Source: Dorea_A amylophila
Lineage (GTDB): Bacteria > Bacillota > Clostridia > Lachnospirales > Lachnospiraceae
Direction of reading: 5' to 3'
Length of the DNA: 64,000 nucleotides
Assembly (NCBI RefSeq): GCF_025567265.1
Contig: NZ_JAOQJW010000012.1
Span: 1 to 64,000 of the forward strand
Under the pieces are notes generated by a model that was not told the DNA's origin, ran no database searches, and saw nothing but the letters and a program-made list of their open reading frames with translations. The translations under genes and the position numbers were made by a program. Within the stretch, counting starts at the first letter, position 1. Every line of letters begins with the position of its first letter. Below are positions 39,729 through 49,370 of this stretch, in pieces.

Positions 39729-41297
39729 ATGCGGGGGAAAAAACAGATAGCAGCCGTAGTTCTTGCGGTGATACTTGCGGTGGCAGCAGGGATGCCGCAC
39801 AGTACGGTATATGCGGAGCCGGACAGCACCGGGAATGCGCAGGCAGCAGACGCAGCGGCAGATGATACCCAGAAAGAAGAGAAAAAAGAAGAAGACATGA
39901 CTCCGGAAGAGCTGGAGAAGAAGGCAGAAGAAGATGCTTATAAGATGGAGATCCAGTCGAACAGCTGGAAGAACTGGCCGCAAGGACCGGGAACATACGG
40001 AGAAGCAGCGATCGTGATGGATGCAGGAACCGGAAGTATCTTATATGCGAAGAATATTGACGGGCATGAATATCCTGCCAGCATCACAAAAGTTCTGACC
40101 AGCCTTATCGCATTAAAATATGGTAGCCTGTCAGACCAGGTAACATTTTCGAATGACTGTATATCTTTTATGCAGCCGGGAGATTCTTCCGCAGGATTAA
40201 AAGAAGGAAATGTGATCTCACTGGAACAGGCGTTGTATGCGACACTGCTTGCCTCGGCAAATGAAGCAGCCTATGCGGTTGCGGAAAATGTCGGGAAGAA
40301 TGCCGGGCACGATTACAACTGGTTCATACAGCAGATGAACGAGGAGTGCAAAAGTCTCGGCGGAAAGAACTCGAACTTTGTCAATGCGAACGGGCTTCAT
40401 GATGACAATCATTATACCTGTGCGCGTGACATGGCTTTGATCGGCCGGGAGATCTGGCGTTATCCGGAATTCTTAAAGATCTGTCAGGAGCAGAGTTATA
40501 CGATCCCGGCATCCGATACGACGGAAGAGCACGTATTTCCGCAGCATCATAAGATGCTTATAAAAGAAAATAAAAATTATTACCAGTATGCGGTCGCAGG
40601 AAAGACGGGATATACATCCAATGCCTTATCCACACTGATCACCATGGCTGATAACGGCAATATGAAACTGGTATGTGTCGTACTCAGGACACATGGAGCG
40701 AATATATATCCGGATACAAAGAATCTGTTCGAATATGTATTTAATAATTTCCAGAAGATTCCGGTGGCAGATGAGAAGAAACCGGCAGAAGTAAAAGAAT
40801 TCATAACGGCATCGGATGAAAGTGAGGACGCCGGATCCGCACAGACGGGCGGGAATGAGTACCAGCCGCTGGAAGATGGCTATGTGATCCTGCCGAAGGA
40901 TGTCTCATACAAAGATACAGACTATGAGATTACAGACGTAGATGAAAAGACCGGAAAAGGAACGATCCAATATACTTATGACGGACATCCGGTAGGAAGT
41001 GCGACAGCAAAGTTCACGGAAGAATACCTGCAGAAAATAAGTACAGGGAAAGAACGTGTGGATAATAAGAAGGAGAATGTGGATAACTCCGGGACAACGA
41101 AGAACTCCGGTGGAAAATTAAGCGCAAAGAGCATCTGGACGAATTTCGTGCAGAAAGCAAAAGCAGCATGGGCGTTTGGCCAGAAGAAATATGCCGGGAA
41201 ATCGGCTTCGGAACAATATATGATCGCCGGAGGATGTGTGGCACTGGTGATCCTGATCGTCAGCCTGATCGTTGTATTGATACGCCGGAGAAGATAA
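39729..41297 (+). CDS. D-alanyl-D-alanine carboxypeptidase (PBP5/DacF type)
   Basis: Trims the terminal D-Ala of peptidoglycan stem peptides. The 522 residues carry a signal peptide (AAVVLAVILAVAAGMPHSTVYA), a charged linker, the S11 serine-peptidase domain with SxxK (YPASITKVLTSLIALKYG), SxN (LLASANEAAY) and KTG (VAGKTGYTSNA), and a C-terminal membrane anchor (VALVILIVSLIVVLIRRRR) in place of an amphipathic helix. ATG 39729 follows GAGGAG; an upstream in-frame start at 39681 lies in lepB and lacks a site. It contains two perfect DnaA boxes within the coding sequence near its 3' end. Confidence 0.93.
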   Translation: MRGKKQIAAVVLAVILAVAAGMPHSTVYAEPDSTGNAQAADAAADDTQKEEKKEEDMTPEELEKKAEEDAYKMEIQSNSWKNWPQGPGTYGEAAIVMDAGTGSILYAKNIDGHEYPASITKVLTSLIALKYGSLSDQVTFSNDCISFMQPGDSSAGLKEGNVISLEQALYATLLASANEAAYAVAENVGKNAGHDYNWFIQQMNEECKSLGGKNSNFVNANGLHDDNHYTCARDMALIGREIWRYPEFLKICQEQSYTIPASDTTEEHVFPQHHKMLIKENKNYYQYAVAGKTGYTSNALSTLITMADNGNMKLVCVVLRTHGANIYPDTKNLFEYVFNNFQKIPVADEKKPAEVKEFITASDESEDAGSAQTGGNEYQPLEDGYVILPKDVSYKDTDYEITDVDEKTGKGTIQYTYDGHPVGSATAKFTEEYLQKISTGKERVDNKKENVDNSGTTKNSGGKLSAKSIWTNFVQKAKAAWAFGQKKYAGKSASEQYMIAGGCVALVILIVSLIVVLIRRRR

Positions 41298-41333
41298 AAG
41301 ACAGAGGATACATGAAAAATAAGGTAAAACCCC

Positions 41334-41363
41334 TTGACGGATTTTAGGATTGTTGCATATAAT
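41334..41363 (+). promoter_or_regulatory. promoter of the T-box-ileS transcript
   Basis: TTGACG (41334-41339), 18-base spacer, TATAAT (41358-41363). It precedes the T-box leader. Confidence 0.8.
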
Positions 41364-41369
41364 AAAGGG

Positions 41370-41620
41370 TGTGAAAAACGCTGACGAAGACAGTAGGATA
41401 TAACAGAACGCAGCAGCGAGCCGGGGATGGTGGAAGTCCGGTGCAAGTAAGATATATCTGAATATCACTTCTGAGTTGCAGATTTTGAAAGGTTTCGGTA
41501 AGTGACTGAGTAAAAACTGACGGTATTCCTCCGTTACAGGGAAGACATATGATGGTATGTTAGGTGGTTTATAAACGTAAGTACAGCTTTCGTCCTATAC
41601 AGGGCGGAAGCTTTTTTTAA
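41370..41620 (+). promoter_or_regulatory. T-box leader, isoleucine specific
   Basis: The leader of ileS has T-box stem I features (GAGCCGGGGATGGTGGAAGTCCGG), a specifier loop with GAATATCACTTC where the codon ATC (41464-41466) reads tRNA-Ile, an antiterminator bulge (AGGTGGTTTATAAACG, with TGGT complementary to an ACCA acceptor end) and a terminator (AGCTTTCGTCC...GGGCGGAAGC with seven T). The family regulates by sensing uncharged tRNA: low charging favours antitermination and expression of ileS. Confidence 0.9.
41584..41618 (+). terminator. T-box regulatory terminator
   Basis: AGCTTTCGTCC (41584-41594) pairs with GGGCGGAAGC (41602-41611), followed by TTTTTTT. It is the OFF-state hairpin of the ileS leader. 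Confidence 0.85.
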
Positions 41621-41649
41621 TTCTATGTTTTAATTTTATGGAGGTAAAT

Positions 41650-44600
41650 ATGTATAAGAAAGTTTCTACGGATCTTAATTTTGTAGACAGAGAAAAACAG
41701 ACAGAGAAATTCTGGGAAGACAATGACATCTTCAGAAAAAGTATGCGTGACCGTGAAGGCAACGAGATTTATATGTTCTACGACGGTCCTCCGACAGCCA
41801 ACGGAAAACCGCACATCGGACACGTTCTGACACGTGTTATCAAGGATATGATCCCGAGATACCGTACCATGAAGGGATACGAAGTTCCAAGAAAGGCCGG
41901 ATGGGACACACACGGACTTCCGGTAGAGCTGGAAGTTGAGAAGCTTCTCGGACTGGACGGAAAAGACCAGATCGAAAAATACGGTATGGAACCATTCATC
42001 AAGAAATGTAAAGAAAGCGTATGGAAATACAAAGGTATGTGGGAAGACTTCTCTAATACCGTAGGTTTCTGGGCTGATATGGATGATCCATATGTAACAT
42101 ATGATAATAACTTTATCGAGTCTGAGTGGTGGGCACTCAAGAGAATCTGGGACAAGAAGCTCCTGTATAAAGGATTCAAGATTGTGCCATACTGTCCTCG
42201 CTGCGGAACTCCGCTTTCTGCACAGGAAGTAGCACAGGGCTATAAAGATGTAAAAGAACGTTCTGCGATCGTTCGTTTCAAAGTAGTAGGAGAGGATGCA
42301 TACTTCCTCGCATGGACAACTACACCATGGACACTTCCATCCAACATCGCACTCTGCGTAAACCCGGAAGAAGACTATGCGAAAGTAAAAGCTGCCGACG
42401 GCTATACTTATTACATGGCTGTTGCACTTCTCGATACCGTACTTGGCAGACTTGCCGATGAAGAAAACGGAACAAAAGCATACGAGATTCTTGAGACATA
42501 CAAAGGTAAAGATCTCGAATACAAAGAATATGAGCCATTATACCAGTGTGCTTATGACTGCGCTTCTAAGCAGAACAAGAAAGCATTCTTCGTTACATGC
42601 GATACTTATGTAACACTGACAGACGGTACCGGTGTGGTTCATATCGCTCCTGCGTTTGGTGAAGACGATGCCAAGGTCGGACGTAGATATGATATGCCGT
42701 TCGTTCAGTTGGTAGACGAAAAAGGTAACATGGGAGAGACGACTCCGTTTGCCGGATTATTCGTTAAGAAAGCTGATCCGGAAGTATTAAAAGACCTCGA
42801 CGGACGCGGACTTCTCTACGATGCACCGAAGTTCGAGCACAGTTATCCACACTGCTGGAGATGTGATACACCACTTATTTACTACGCTCGTGAATCATGG
42901 TTCATCAAGATGACAGAAGTAAAAGATGACCTGATCGCCAACAACAATACAATCAACTGGATTCCGGAAAGCATCGGTAAAGGACGTTTCGGCGACTGGC
43001 TTGAGAACGTTCAGGACTGGGGTATCAGCCGTAACCGTTACTGGGGAACTCCACTGAATATCTGGGAGTGTGAATGCGGACACCAGCATTCGATCGGAAG
43101 CATCGAAGAGCTGAAAGAAATGTCCGACAACTGCCCGGATGAGATCGAACTTCACCGCCCATACATCGACGAAGTAACGATCAAGTGCCCATGCTGCGGA
43201 AAGCAGATGCACAGAGTACCGGAAGTTATCGACTGCTGGTTCGACAGTGGATCTATGCCATTTGCACAGCATCACTATCCATTTGAGAATAAAGAGTTAT
43301 TTGAAAAGCAGTTCCCGGCAGACTTCATCTCCGAGGCTGTTGACCAGACACGTGGATGGTTCTACTCACTGCTTGCAATCTCTACACTGATCTTCAACAA
43401 AGCACCATACAAGAACGTTATCGTACTTGGACACGTGCAGGATGAGAATGGTCAGAAGATGAGTAAGTCCAAGGGAAATGCAGTTGATCCGTTCGACGCA
43501 CTGGAGAAATACGGAGCAGATGCGATCCGCTGGTACTTCTATGTCAACAGTGCACCATGGCTTCCGAACCGTTTCCACGGAAAAGCCGTTGTAGAAGGAC
43601 AGAGAAAGTTCATGGGAACATTGTGGAACACCTATGCGTTCTTCGTACTGTATGCGAATATCGATGATTTCGATGCAACAAAATACACACTGGAATACGA
43701 CAAGCTGTCCGTTATGGATAAATGGCTTCTGTCTAAGCTCAATTCCGCAATCAAGGCAGTAGACTATGACCTGTCCAACTACAAGATCCCGGAGGCTGCA
43801 AAGGCACTTCAGAGCTTCGTAGACGATATGAGTAACTGGTATGTAAGACGAAGCCGTGAACGTTTCTGGGCTAAGGGAATGGAACAGGATAAGATCAATG
43901 CTTACATGACTCTGTACACAGCACTGGTTGAGATCTGTAAGACGGCAGCGCCGATGATCCCGTTCATGACAGAAGAGATCTATCAGAACCTGGTAAGAAG
44001 CGTGGACGAGAACGCTCCGGAAAGTATCCATCTGTGTGACTTCCCGGTTGTAAATGAAGCACATATCGATACAGAACTGGAAGCTAATATGGACAATGTT
44101 CTGAAGCTGGTTGTTATGGGACGTGCATGCAGAAATACTGCAAATATCAAGAACCGTCAGCCGATCGGACAGATGTATGTAAAAGCTGATTTTGAAGTAC
44201 CGGAATTTTACAAAGACATCGTAAAAGATGAATTAAATGTAAAGAATGTAACATTTACACAAGATGTTCGTGACTTTACTTCATATACTTTTAAACCTCA
44301 GTTAAAGACAGTGGGACCAAAATATGGTAAAATGTTAGGAGGTATTAAAGCAGCACTCGATAACCTCGAAGGAAATGCAGCAATGGATGAGTTAAATGCT
44401 ACAGATGCCCTGAAGCTTGATATCAATGGACAGGAAGTGACTCTGTTCCGCGAAGATCTGTTGATCGAATCTGCACAGATGCCGGGATATGTATCTGAGA
44501 ATGACAACGGAATTACAGTTGTTATGGATACAAACCTTTCCGAAGAACTTCTGGAAGAAGGATTTGTACGTGAGATCATCAGTAAAGTACAGACCATGCG

Positions 44601-44805
44601 TAAGGAAGCCGGATTCGAAGTTATGGATAAGATCGCAGTATCTTATGAAGGTACAGAAAAAGCAGAGAAAGTATTTGCAGACAATGCATCTACGATCGCA
44701 GATGAAACACTTGCACTGGAAGTTACAAAAGCAGTACCTGCAGGCTACACGAAAGAGTGGAAGATCAATGGAGAAGCTGTAACGATCGGTGTGGAAAAGA
44801 GATAA
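41650..44805 (+). CDS. ileS: isoleucyl-tRNA synthetase, type 2
   Basis: Charges tRNA-Ile. The 1051 residues show the HIGH-like signature (ANGKPHIGHVLTRV), the CP1 editing domain (AWTTTPWTLPSN, GWDTHGLPVELEVEK), KMSKS (NGQKMSKSKGNAVDPF) and anticodon-binding plus C-terminal domains. Sequence around GFKIVPYCPRCGTPLSAQEV and the absence of the C-terminal zinc ribbon of E. coli-type enzymes indicate the type 2, eukaryote-like clade, which is generally poorly inhibited by mupirocin. ATG 41650 is chosen because GGAGGT lies at 41641-41645; ATG 41638 overlaps that site. Regulated by the T-box leader. Confidence 0.95.
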   Translation: MYKKVSTDLNFVDREKQTEKFWEDNDIFRKSMRDREGNEIYMFYDGPPTANGKPHIGHVLTRVIKDMIPRYRTMKGYEVPRKAGWDTHGLPVELEVEKLLGLDGKDQIEKYGMEPFIKKCKESVWKYKGMWEDFSNTVGFWADMDDPYVTYDNNFIESEWWALKRIWDKKLLYKGFKIVPYCPRCGTPLSAQEVAQGYKDVKERSAIVRFKVVGEDAYFLAWTTTPWTLPSNIALCVNPEEDYAKVKAADGYTYYMAVALLDTVLGRLADEENGTKAYEILETYKGKDLEYKEYEPLYQCAYDCASKQNKKAFFVTCDTYVTLTDGTGVVHIAPAFGEDDAKVGRRYDMPFVQLVDEKGNMGETTPFAGLFVKKADPEVLKDLDGRGLLYDAPKFEHSYPHCWRCDTPLIYYARESWFIKMTEVKDDLIANNNTINWIPESIGKGRFGDWLENVQDWGISRNRYWGTPLNIWECECGHQHSIGSIEELKEMSDNCPDEIELHRPYIDEVTIKCPCCGKQMHRVPEVIDCWFDSGSMPFAQHHYPFENKELFEKQFPADFISEAVDQTRGWFYSLLAISTLIFNKAPYKNVIVLGHVQDENGQKMSKSKGNAVDPFDALEKYGADAIRWYFYVNSAPWLPNRFHGKAVVEGQRKFMGTLWNTYAFFVLYANIDDFDATKYTLEYDKLSVMDKWLLSKLNSAIKAVDYDLSNYKIPEAAKALQSFVDDMSNWYVRRSRERFWAKGMEQDKINAYMTLYTALVEICKTAAPMIPFMTEEIYQNLVRSVDENAPESIHLCDFPVVNEAHIDTELEANMDNVLKLVVMGRACRNTANIKNRQPIGQMYVKADFEVPEFYKDIVKDELNVKNVTFTQDVRDFTSYTFKPQLKTVGPKYGKMLGGIKAALDNLEGNAAMDELNATDALKLDINGQEVTLFREDLLIESAQMPGYVSENDNGITVVMDTNLSEELLEEGFVREIISKVQTMRKEAGFEVMDKIAVSYEGTEKAEKVFADNASTIADETLALEVTKAVPAGYTKEWKINGEAVTIGVEKR

Positions 44806-44838
44806 TCAAAGCCCAGTTTGTTAGAAGGGAAGTAGAAA

Positions 44839-47316
44839 ATGTATAATCCAAGATTTGAAAAAGACGTATTTAAAAGAGATGTACGGAACAATGTAAAGAC
44901 ATTGTTCCGTAAGGAAGTAGAAGAGGCAACTCCGCAGCAGTTGTTCCAGGCAGTTTCTTATGCTGTAAAGGAAGCCATCATCGATGACTGGCTTGCAACA
45001 CAGAAACAGTATGAGAAAGACGATCCGAAGACCGTATATTACATGTCCATGGAATTCCTGCTCGGAAGAGCTCTCGGAAACAACCTGATCAACATGACGG
45101 CATATAAGGAAGTAAAAGAAGCTCTGGAAGAGATGGGAATCGACCTGAACGTGATCGAGGACCAGGAGCCGGATCCGGCACTTGGTAACGGTGGACTCGG
45201 ACGTCTGGCAGCATGTTTCCTGGATTCTCTTGCAACACTGGGATATGCATCTTATGGATGCGGTATCCGTTACCGTTATGGTATGTTCAAGCAGAAGATC
45301 AGAGACGGCTATCAGGTAGAAGCACCGGATAACTGGTTAAAAGACGGCAACCCGTTCGAGCTTCGCAGACCGGAATATGCGAAAGAAGTACGTTTTGGCG
45401 GAAATATCCGTGTGGAATACGATGAGACAGGAAAGACACACTTCGTTCAGGAGAACTATGAATCTGTAATGGCGATCCCTTATGATTATCCAATCGTAGG
45501 ATACGGCAACCACATCGTGAATACACTTCGTATCTGGGATGCAGAAGCGATCGTAGACTTCCAGTTAGATTCTTTTGACCGTGGAGATTATCACAAAGCC
45601 GTTGAGCAGGAGAACCTTGCGAAGAATATCGTAGAAGTGCTTTATCCAAATGATAACCACATCGCAGGAAAAGAACTGAGACTGAAACAGCAGTATTTCT
45701 TCGTATCAGCAAGTATCCAGGCTGCAATTACAAAGTTTAAAAAGAAACATGGTGATATCAGCAAACTGCCGGAGAAAGTAACATTCCAGATGAATGATAC
45801 ACATCCGACAGTAGCAGTAGCAGAGCTGATGCGTATTCTTCTTGATGAGGAGAATCTCGGATGGAATGAAGCATGGGATATCACAACAAAATGCTGTGCA
45901 TATACGAACCATACGATCATGGCAGAAGCACTTGAGAAATGGCCGATCGATCTGTTCTCAAGACTCCTTCCACGTATTTATCAGATCATCCAGGAGATCG
46001 ACCGCCGCTTTGTCGAGCAGGTAAGAGCACAGCATCCTGGTAATGAAGAGAAAGTAAAGAAGATGGCGATCCTGATGGACGGTCAGGTTAAGATGGCACA
46101 TCTTGCAATCGTTGCAGGCTATTCTGTCAACGGTGTTGCAAAGCTGCATACAGAGATCCTGAAGAACCAGGAACTGAAAGATTTCTATCAGATGATGCCG
46201 GAGAAATTCAACAACAAGACCAATGGTATCACACAGAGACGTTTCCTTATGCATGCGAACCCGCTGCTTGCCGACTGGGTAACAGAGAAGCTCGGCACAA
46301 AAGAGTGGATTACAGACTTGTCCAAGATGAGCGGACTGAAGGAATGGCTGGATGACGAAGAGGCTCTGAAAGAATTCATGACGATCAAGTTCAAGAACAA
46401 AGAGCGTCTTGCAGCTTACATCAAAGAGCACAACGGTGTAGAAGTAGATCCAAGATCAATCTTCGATGTACAGGTAAAACGTCTGCACGAATACAAACGT
46501 CAGCTGCTGAATATCCTGCATGTAATGTATCTGTATAACCAGATCAAAGAGCATCCGGAGATGTCCTTCTATCCTAAGACATACGTCTTCGGTGCAAAGG
46601 CTTCCGCAGGATATATCCGTGCAAAAGAGATCATCAAACTGATCAACTCAGTTGCGGATGTGATCAACAATGACCGCAGCATCAACGGCAAACTGAAAGT
46701 TGTATTTATTGAAGATTACCGCGTATCGAACGCAGAGCTGATCTTCGCAGCAGCAGATATCAGTGAGCAGATTTCTACAGCTTCCAAGGAAGCTTCCGGA
46801 ACAGGTAACATGAAGTTCATGATGAACGGTGCACCGACACTCGGAACGATGGACGGAGCGAACGTAGAGATCGTAGACGAAGTTGGAATCGACAATGCAT
46901 TTATCTTCGGACTGAGTGCAGACGAAGTTATCAACTATGAGCAGAACGGTGGATACAATCCATACGATATCTACAACAACGATCCGGATATCAGAAGAGT
47001 GGTAGACCAGCTGGTAGACGGAACTTATGCAAACGGTGATAAAGAGATGTATCGTGACCTTTACAACAGCCTTCTGAACAATCAGGGTGGTGCAAGAGCA
47101 GATATGTACTTTATCTTAAAAGACTTCCGTTCTTATGCAGATGCACAGGCCCGTGCAATGGAAGCTTACAAAGATACAGACAAATGGGCTAAGATGGCTC
47201 TTAAGAATACCGCTTGTTGCGGTAAGTTCTCGGCAGACAGAACGATCCAGGAATATGTAGATGATATCTGGCATCTGGATCATGTTGTGATCAATGAGGA
47301 TGAACTGGAATATTAA
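44839..47316 (+). CDS. glgP: glycogen/alpha-glucan phosphorylase
   Basis: Releases glucose-1-phosphate from glycogen or maltodextrins. The 825 residues are normal for GT35. The PLP-lysine motif is present (STASKEASGTGNMKFMMNGA, with DGANVEI), as are the N-terminal SMEFLLGRALGNNL and GNGGLGRLAACFLDS, and the substrate loop RRFLMHANP. GAAGGGAAG precedes ATG 44839. It follows ileS by 33 bases without an obvious promoter, so it may share the T-box transcript, which would be an unusual link between isoleucine charging and glycogen use; an internal promoter is not excluded. Confidence 0.95.
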   Translation: MYNPRFEKDVFKRDVRNNVKTLFRKEVEEATPQQLFQAVSYAVKEAIIDDWLATQKQYEKDDPKTVYYMSMEFLLGRALGNNLINMTAYKEVKEALEEMGIDLNVIEDQEPDPALGNGGLGRLAACFLDSLATLGYASYGCGIRYRYGMFKQKIRDGYQVEAPDNWLKDGNPFELRRPEYAKEVRFGGNIRVEYDETGKTHFVQENYESVMAIPYDYPIVGYGNHIVNTLRIWDAEAIVDFQLDSFDRGDYHKAVEQENLAKNIVEVLYPNDNHIAGKELRLKQQYFFVSASIQAAITKFKKKHGDISKLPEKVTFQMNDTHPTVAVAELMRILLDEENLGWNEAWDITTKCCAYTNHTIMAEALEKWPIDLFSRLLPRIYQIIQEIDRRFVEQVRAQHPGNEEKVKKMAILMDGQVKMAHLAIVAGYSVNGVAKLHTEILKNQELKDFYQMMPEKFNNKTNGITQRRFLMHANPLLADWVTEKLGTKEWITDLSKMSGLKEWLDDEEALKEFMTIKFKNKERLAAYIKEHNGVEVDPRSIFDVQVKRLHEYKRQLLNILHVMYLYNQIKEHPEMSFYPKTYVFGAKASAGYIRAKEIIKLINSVADVINNDRSINGKLKVVFIEDYRVSNAELIFAAADISEQISTASKEASGTGNMKFMMNGAPTLGTMDGANVEIVDEVGIDNAFIFGLSADEVINYEQNGGYNPYDIYNNDPDIRRVVDQLVDGTYANGDKEMYRDLYNSLLNNQGGARADMYFILKDFRSYADAQARAMEAYKDTDKWAKMALKNTACCGKFSADRTIQEYVDDIWHLDHVVINEDELEY

Positions 47317-47317
47317 A

Positions 47318-47358
47318 AAAAACCCTCTCATACCTTAAGGTATGGGAGGGCTTTTTTG
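47318..47358 (+). terminator. terminator after glgP
   Basis: AAACCCTCTCATACC (47321-47335) pairs with GGTATGGGAGGGC (47340-47352, one mismatch), followed by TTTTTT. Confidence 0.88.
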
Positions 47359-47409
47359 TGCCAGTGGGGACGGGGAAAGTGGCTCTGCCGTCGGGGAGGT
47401 GTGCAATAT

Positions 47410-48360
47410 ATGAGACGATACAGGATAATAAGTGAAAAAGTGAAACAGGCCGGCTGCTGGCTGCTTATCATAGTCTTGCTTCCGTATATCATAACCGTAT
47501 TTATAAATGGACCGAAGATCATCACTGCTTCCAAAGCAGATGAAACGATGGTGAAAATAGAGAAAAACGGAAAGATGCCTGTGGAGGAGTATTGTATCGG
47601 AGTGCTGGCCAGAGATATGCCGGCAGATTATGAGAAAGAAGCACTGAACGCACAGGCAGTGCTCATCCGGACAGAAGTATATCGCATGATTCAGGAAGCC
47701 GGAGGAGACGGCACACTGCCGGAAGAAGCAGCAGACGAATTCTGGACAGAAAAACAGATGAAATCTGCGTGGGGCATGCGGTATGCGGAAAATTACCGAA
47801 AGTTAAAAAACGCACTGGAATCGACTGCGGGACAAGTGCTGTTCTATGGAAAAGATCTGGCAATGACACCATTTTTTAATCTGAGTAACGGATATACAAG
47901 AGACGCAAAAGAGGTGCTTGGAAAGGAAGAGTATCCTTATCTGAAAATCGTGGAATGCCCCGTGGATGTAAATGCTGAAAATGAGATACAGACGGTGATA
48001 CTGGAAGTGAAGAGTGAACAAAAAGGCGAAAATGAGGAAACTACAGGTATTGAAACGCTAGATGTGGAGATACAGGAGACGGATTCCGTGGGATATGTAT
48101 TGAAGATCCGCGTGGGAGACAAGGTAATGAGCGGGGAAGAATTCAGAAATAAATATCATCTGGCTTCCAGTTGTTTTACGCTGCAGCCTTATAATGGAAA
48201 GTTAAGAGTAACCACAAGAGGAGCCGGTCACGGAATCGGTATGAGCCAGTACACAGCGAATGAGATGGCAAAAAAGAAACAAGGATATAGAAAAATATTA
48301 AAATATTTTTTTAAAGGAACGGATATAAAAGAAGTGACAGAAATTATAAAAAATGTATAA
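47410..48360 (+). CDS. spoIID: stage II sporulation protein D
   Basis: A peptidoglycan lytic transglycosylase for engulfment in endospore formation. The 316 residues have an N-terminal membrane anchor (about 14-34) and the SpoIID domain: LNAQAVLIRTEVYRMI, MTPFFNLSNGYTRDAKEVLG, PYLKIVECPVD and the C-terminal RGAGHGIGMSQYTANEMAK with QGYRKILKYFFKGTDI. ATG 47410 follows GGGAGGTG. It is directly followed by a LytM-like gene, the common spoIID-spoIIQ pair in clostridia. It shows that the host can probably sporulate. Confidence 0.93.
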   Translation: MRRYRIISEKVKQAGCWLLIIVLLPYIITVFINGPKIITASKADETMVKIEKNGKMPVEEYCIGVLARDMPADYEKEALNAQAVLIRTEVYRMIQEAGGDGTLPEEAADEFWTEKQMKSAWGMRYAENYRKLKNALESTAGQVLFYGKDLAMTPFFNLSNGYTRDAKEVLGKEEYPYLKIVECPVDVNAENEIQTVILEVKSEQKGENEETTGIETLDVEIQETDSVGYVLKIRVGDKVMSGEEFRNKYHLASSCFTLQPYNGKLRVTTRGAGHGIGMSQYTANEMAKKKQGYRKILKYFFKGTDIKEVTEIIKNV

Positions 48361-48404
48361 CTACATCACGATCTGGCAAAAATATGGTCAGAGGTGGTGA
48401 TGAA

Positions 48405-49211
48405 ATGAAGAAAAACGAAAAAACGTCTATGTCCAAACGGCGTGCTACCGTGGCAGCAGTGTTATGTTTTGTGGCAGCAATTGCAATAGCAGGAACATAT
48501 ACATTTAATGATTACAGGAAAACGCAGAAAAATGAGCTGGCGAAGGCGGAAGAAAAAAGCAGGCAGAAAGAGACAAAGAAAGACAACAAAGAGAACAGCG
48601 ATCTGACAAGAGAAACCGGAACATCAAAAGTAAAAAGTGAGAATACCGGAAGCAGTACAAAGAAAAGCGCAGCAGATGAGAGTACCGTTGATGAGAAAAA
48701 CGAATCAGACGGAACCGGAATGACAGATCAGTCAGAGCAGAATGGAACGGGAACCCAGGCAACAGCAGGAAAGAGTCATAATATCAACTTTACAGAAGAC
48801 AGCTACATCCTATGGCCGGTGAACGGGGCTGTGATCATGAGCTACAGCATGGATAAGACGGTATATTTCCAGACGCTGGATCAGTATAAGTATAATCCGG
48901 CCGTGATCATCGAAGGTGCAGAGGGAGACCAGGTACTCTGCGGCGCACCCGGGATCATCAAGTCGATCGATGTCAGTGCACAGACGGGAATAACGGTCAA
49001 TGTAGACATCGGAAACGGATACGAGCTGTTATACGGACAGCTGAAAGAAGTACCTGTGAAGGTCGGGGACTATGTAGAAGCGAAGAGTGTGCTTGGTTAT
49101 GTGAGCCAGCCGACGAAGTATTACAGCAAAGAAGGCTGTAATGTATATTTTGAGATGCGCAAAAACGGGCAGCCGGTGAATCCGGTGGAGTATACGGCGG
49201 ATCAGGATTAA
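48405..49211 (+). CDS. spoIIQ: SpoIIQ-like M23 (LytM) protein
   Basis: A 268-residue protein with a membrane anchor (about 14-33), a long Lys/Glu/Thr-rich linker, and a C-terminal LytM domain (ILWPVNGAVIMSYSMDKTVY, GAPGIIKSIDVSAQTGITVN, GDYVEAKSVLGYVSQ). Zinc ligands appear lost: the HxxxD motif reads YNPAVIIEG, and the later HxH position reads VYFEMRKNG, so it is probably a non-enzymatic scaffold, as in B. subtilis SpoIIQ. It pairs with SpoIIIAH of the mother cell in the family model. GAGGTGGTG precedes ATG 48405. It is 44 bases after spoIID. Confidence 0.8.
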   Translation: MKKNEKTSMSKRRATVAAVLCFVAAIAIAGTYTFNDYRKTQKNELAKAEEKSRQKETKKDNKENSDLTRETGTSKVKSENTGSSTKKSAADESTVDEKNESDGTGMTDQSEQNGTGTQATAGKSHNINFTEDSYILWPVNGAVIMSYSMDKTVYFQTLDQYKYNPAVIIEGAEGDQVLCGAPGIIKSIDVSAQTGITVNVDIGNGYELLYGQLKEVPVKVGDYVEAKSVLGYVSQPTKYYSKEGCNVYFEMRKNGQPVNPVEYTADQD

Positions 49212-49212
49212 A

Positions 49213-49254
49213 AGAAACGGACAGGGATTCCCGGAAATCCCTGTCCGTTTCTTG
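49213..49254 (+). terminator. terminator after spoIIQ-like gene
   Basis: AAGAAACGGACAGGGATT and AATCCCTGTCCGTTTCTT form an 18-base perfect stem around CCCGGA. Confidence 0.85.
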
Positions 49255-49370
49255 TGCGGTCCTTCTTTTTGAGGGGTGGATAAAATTGACTTTCCGCAGG
49301 ATAACAGATAAAATAAAGTGGATTATTACAGGAAAAATCAGACCGATTGTGGATAAGTGGGGACAACTAC

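Noticed and set aside
40580..41468. Long minus-strand open frames over the carboxypeptidase gene
   Set aside because: They are antisense shadows of dacF-like gene and the T-box leader, without ribosome sites or coding character.
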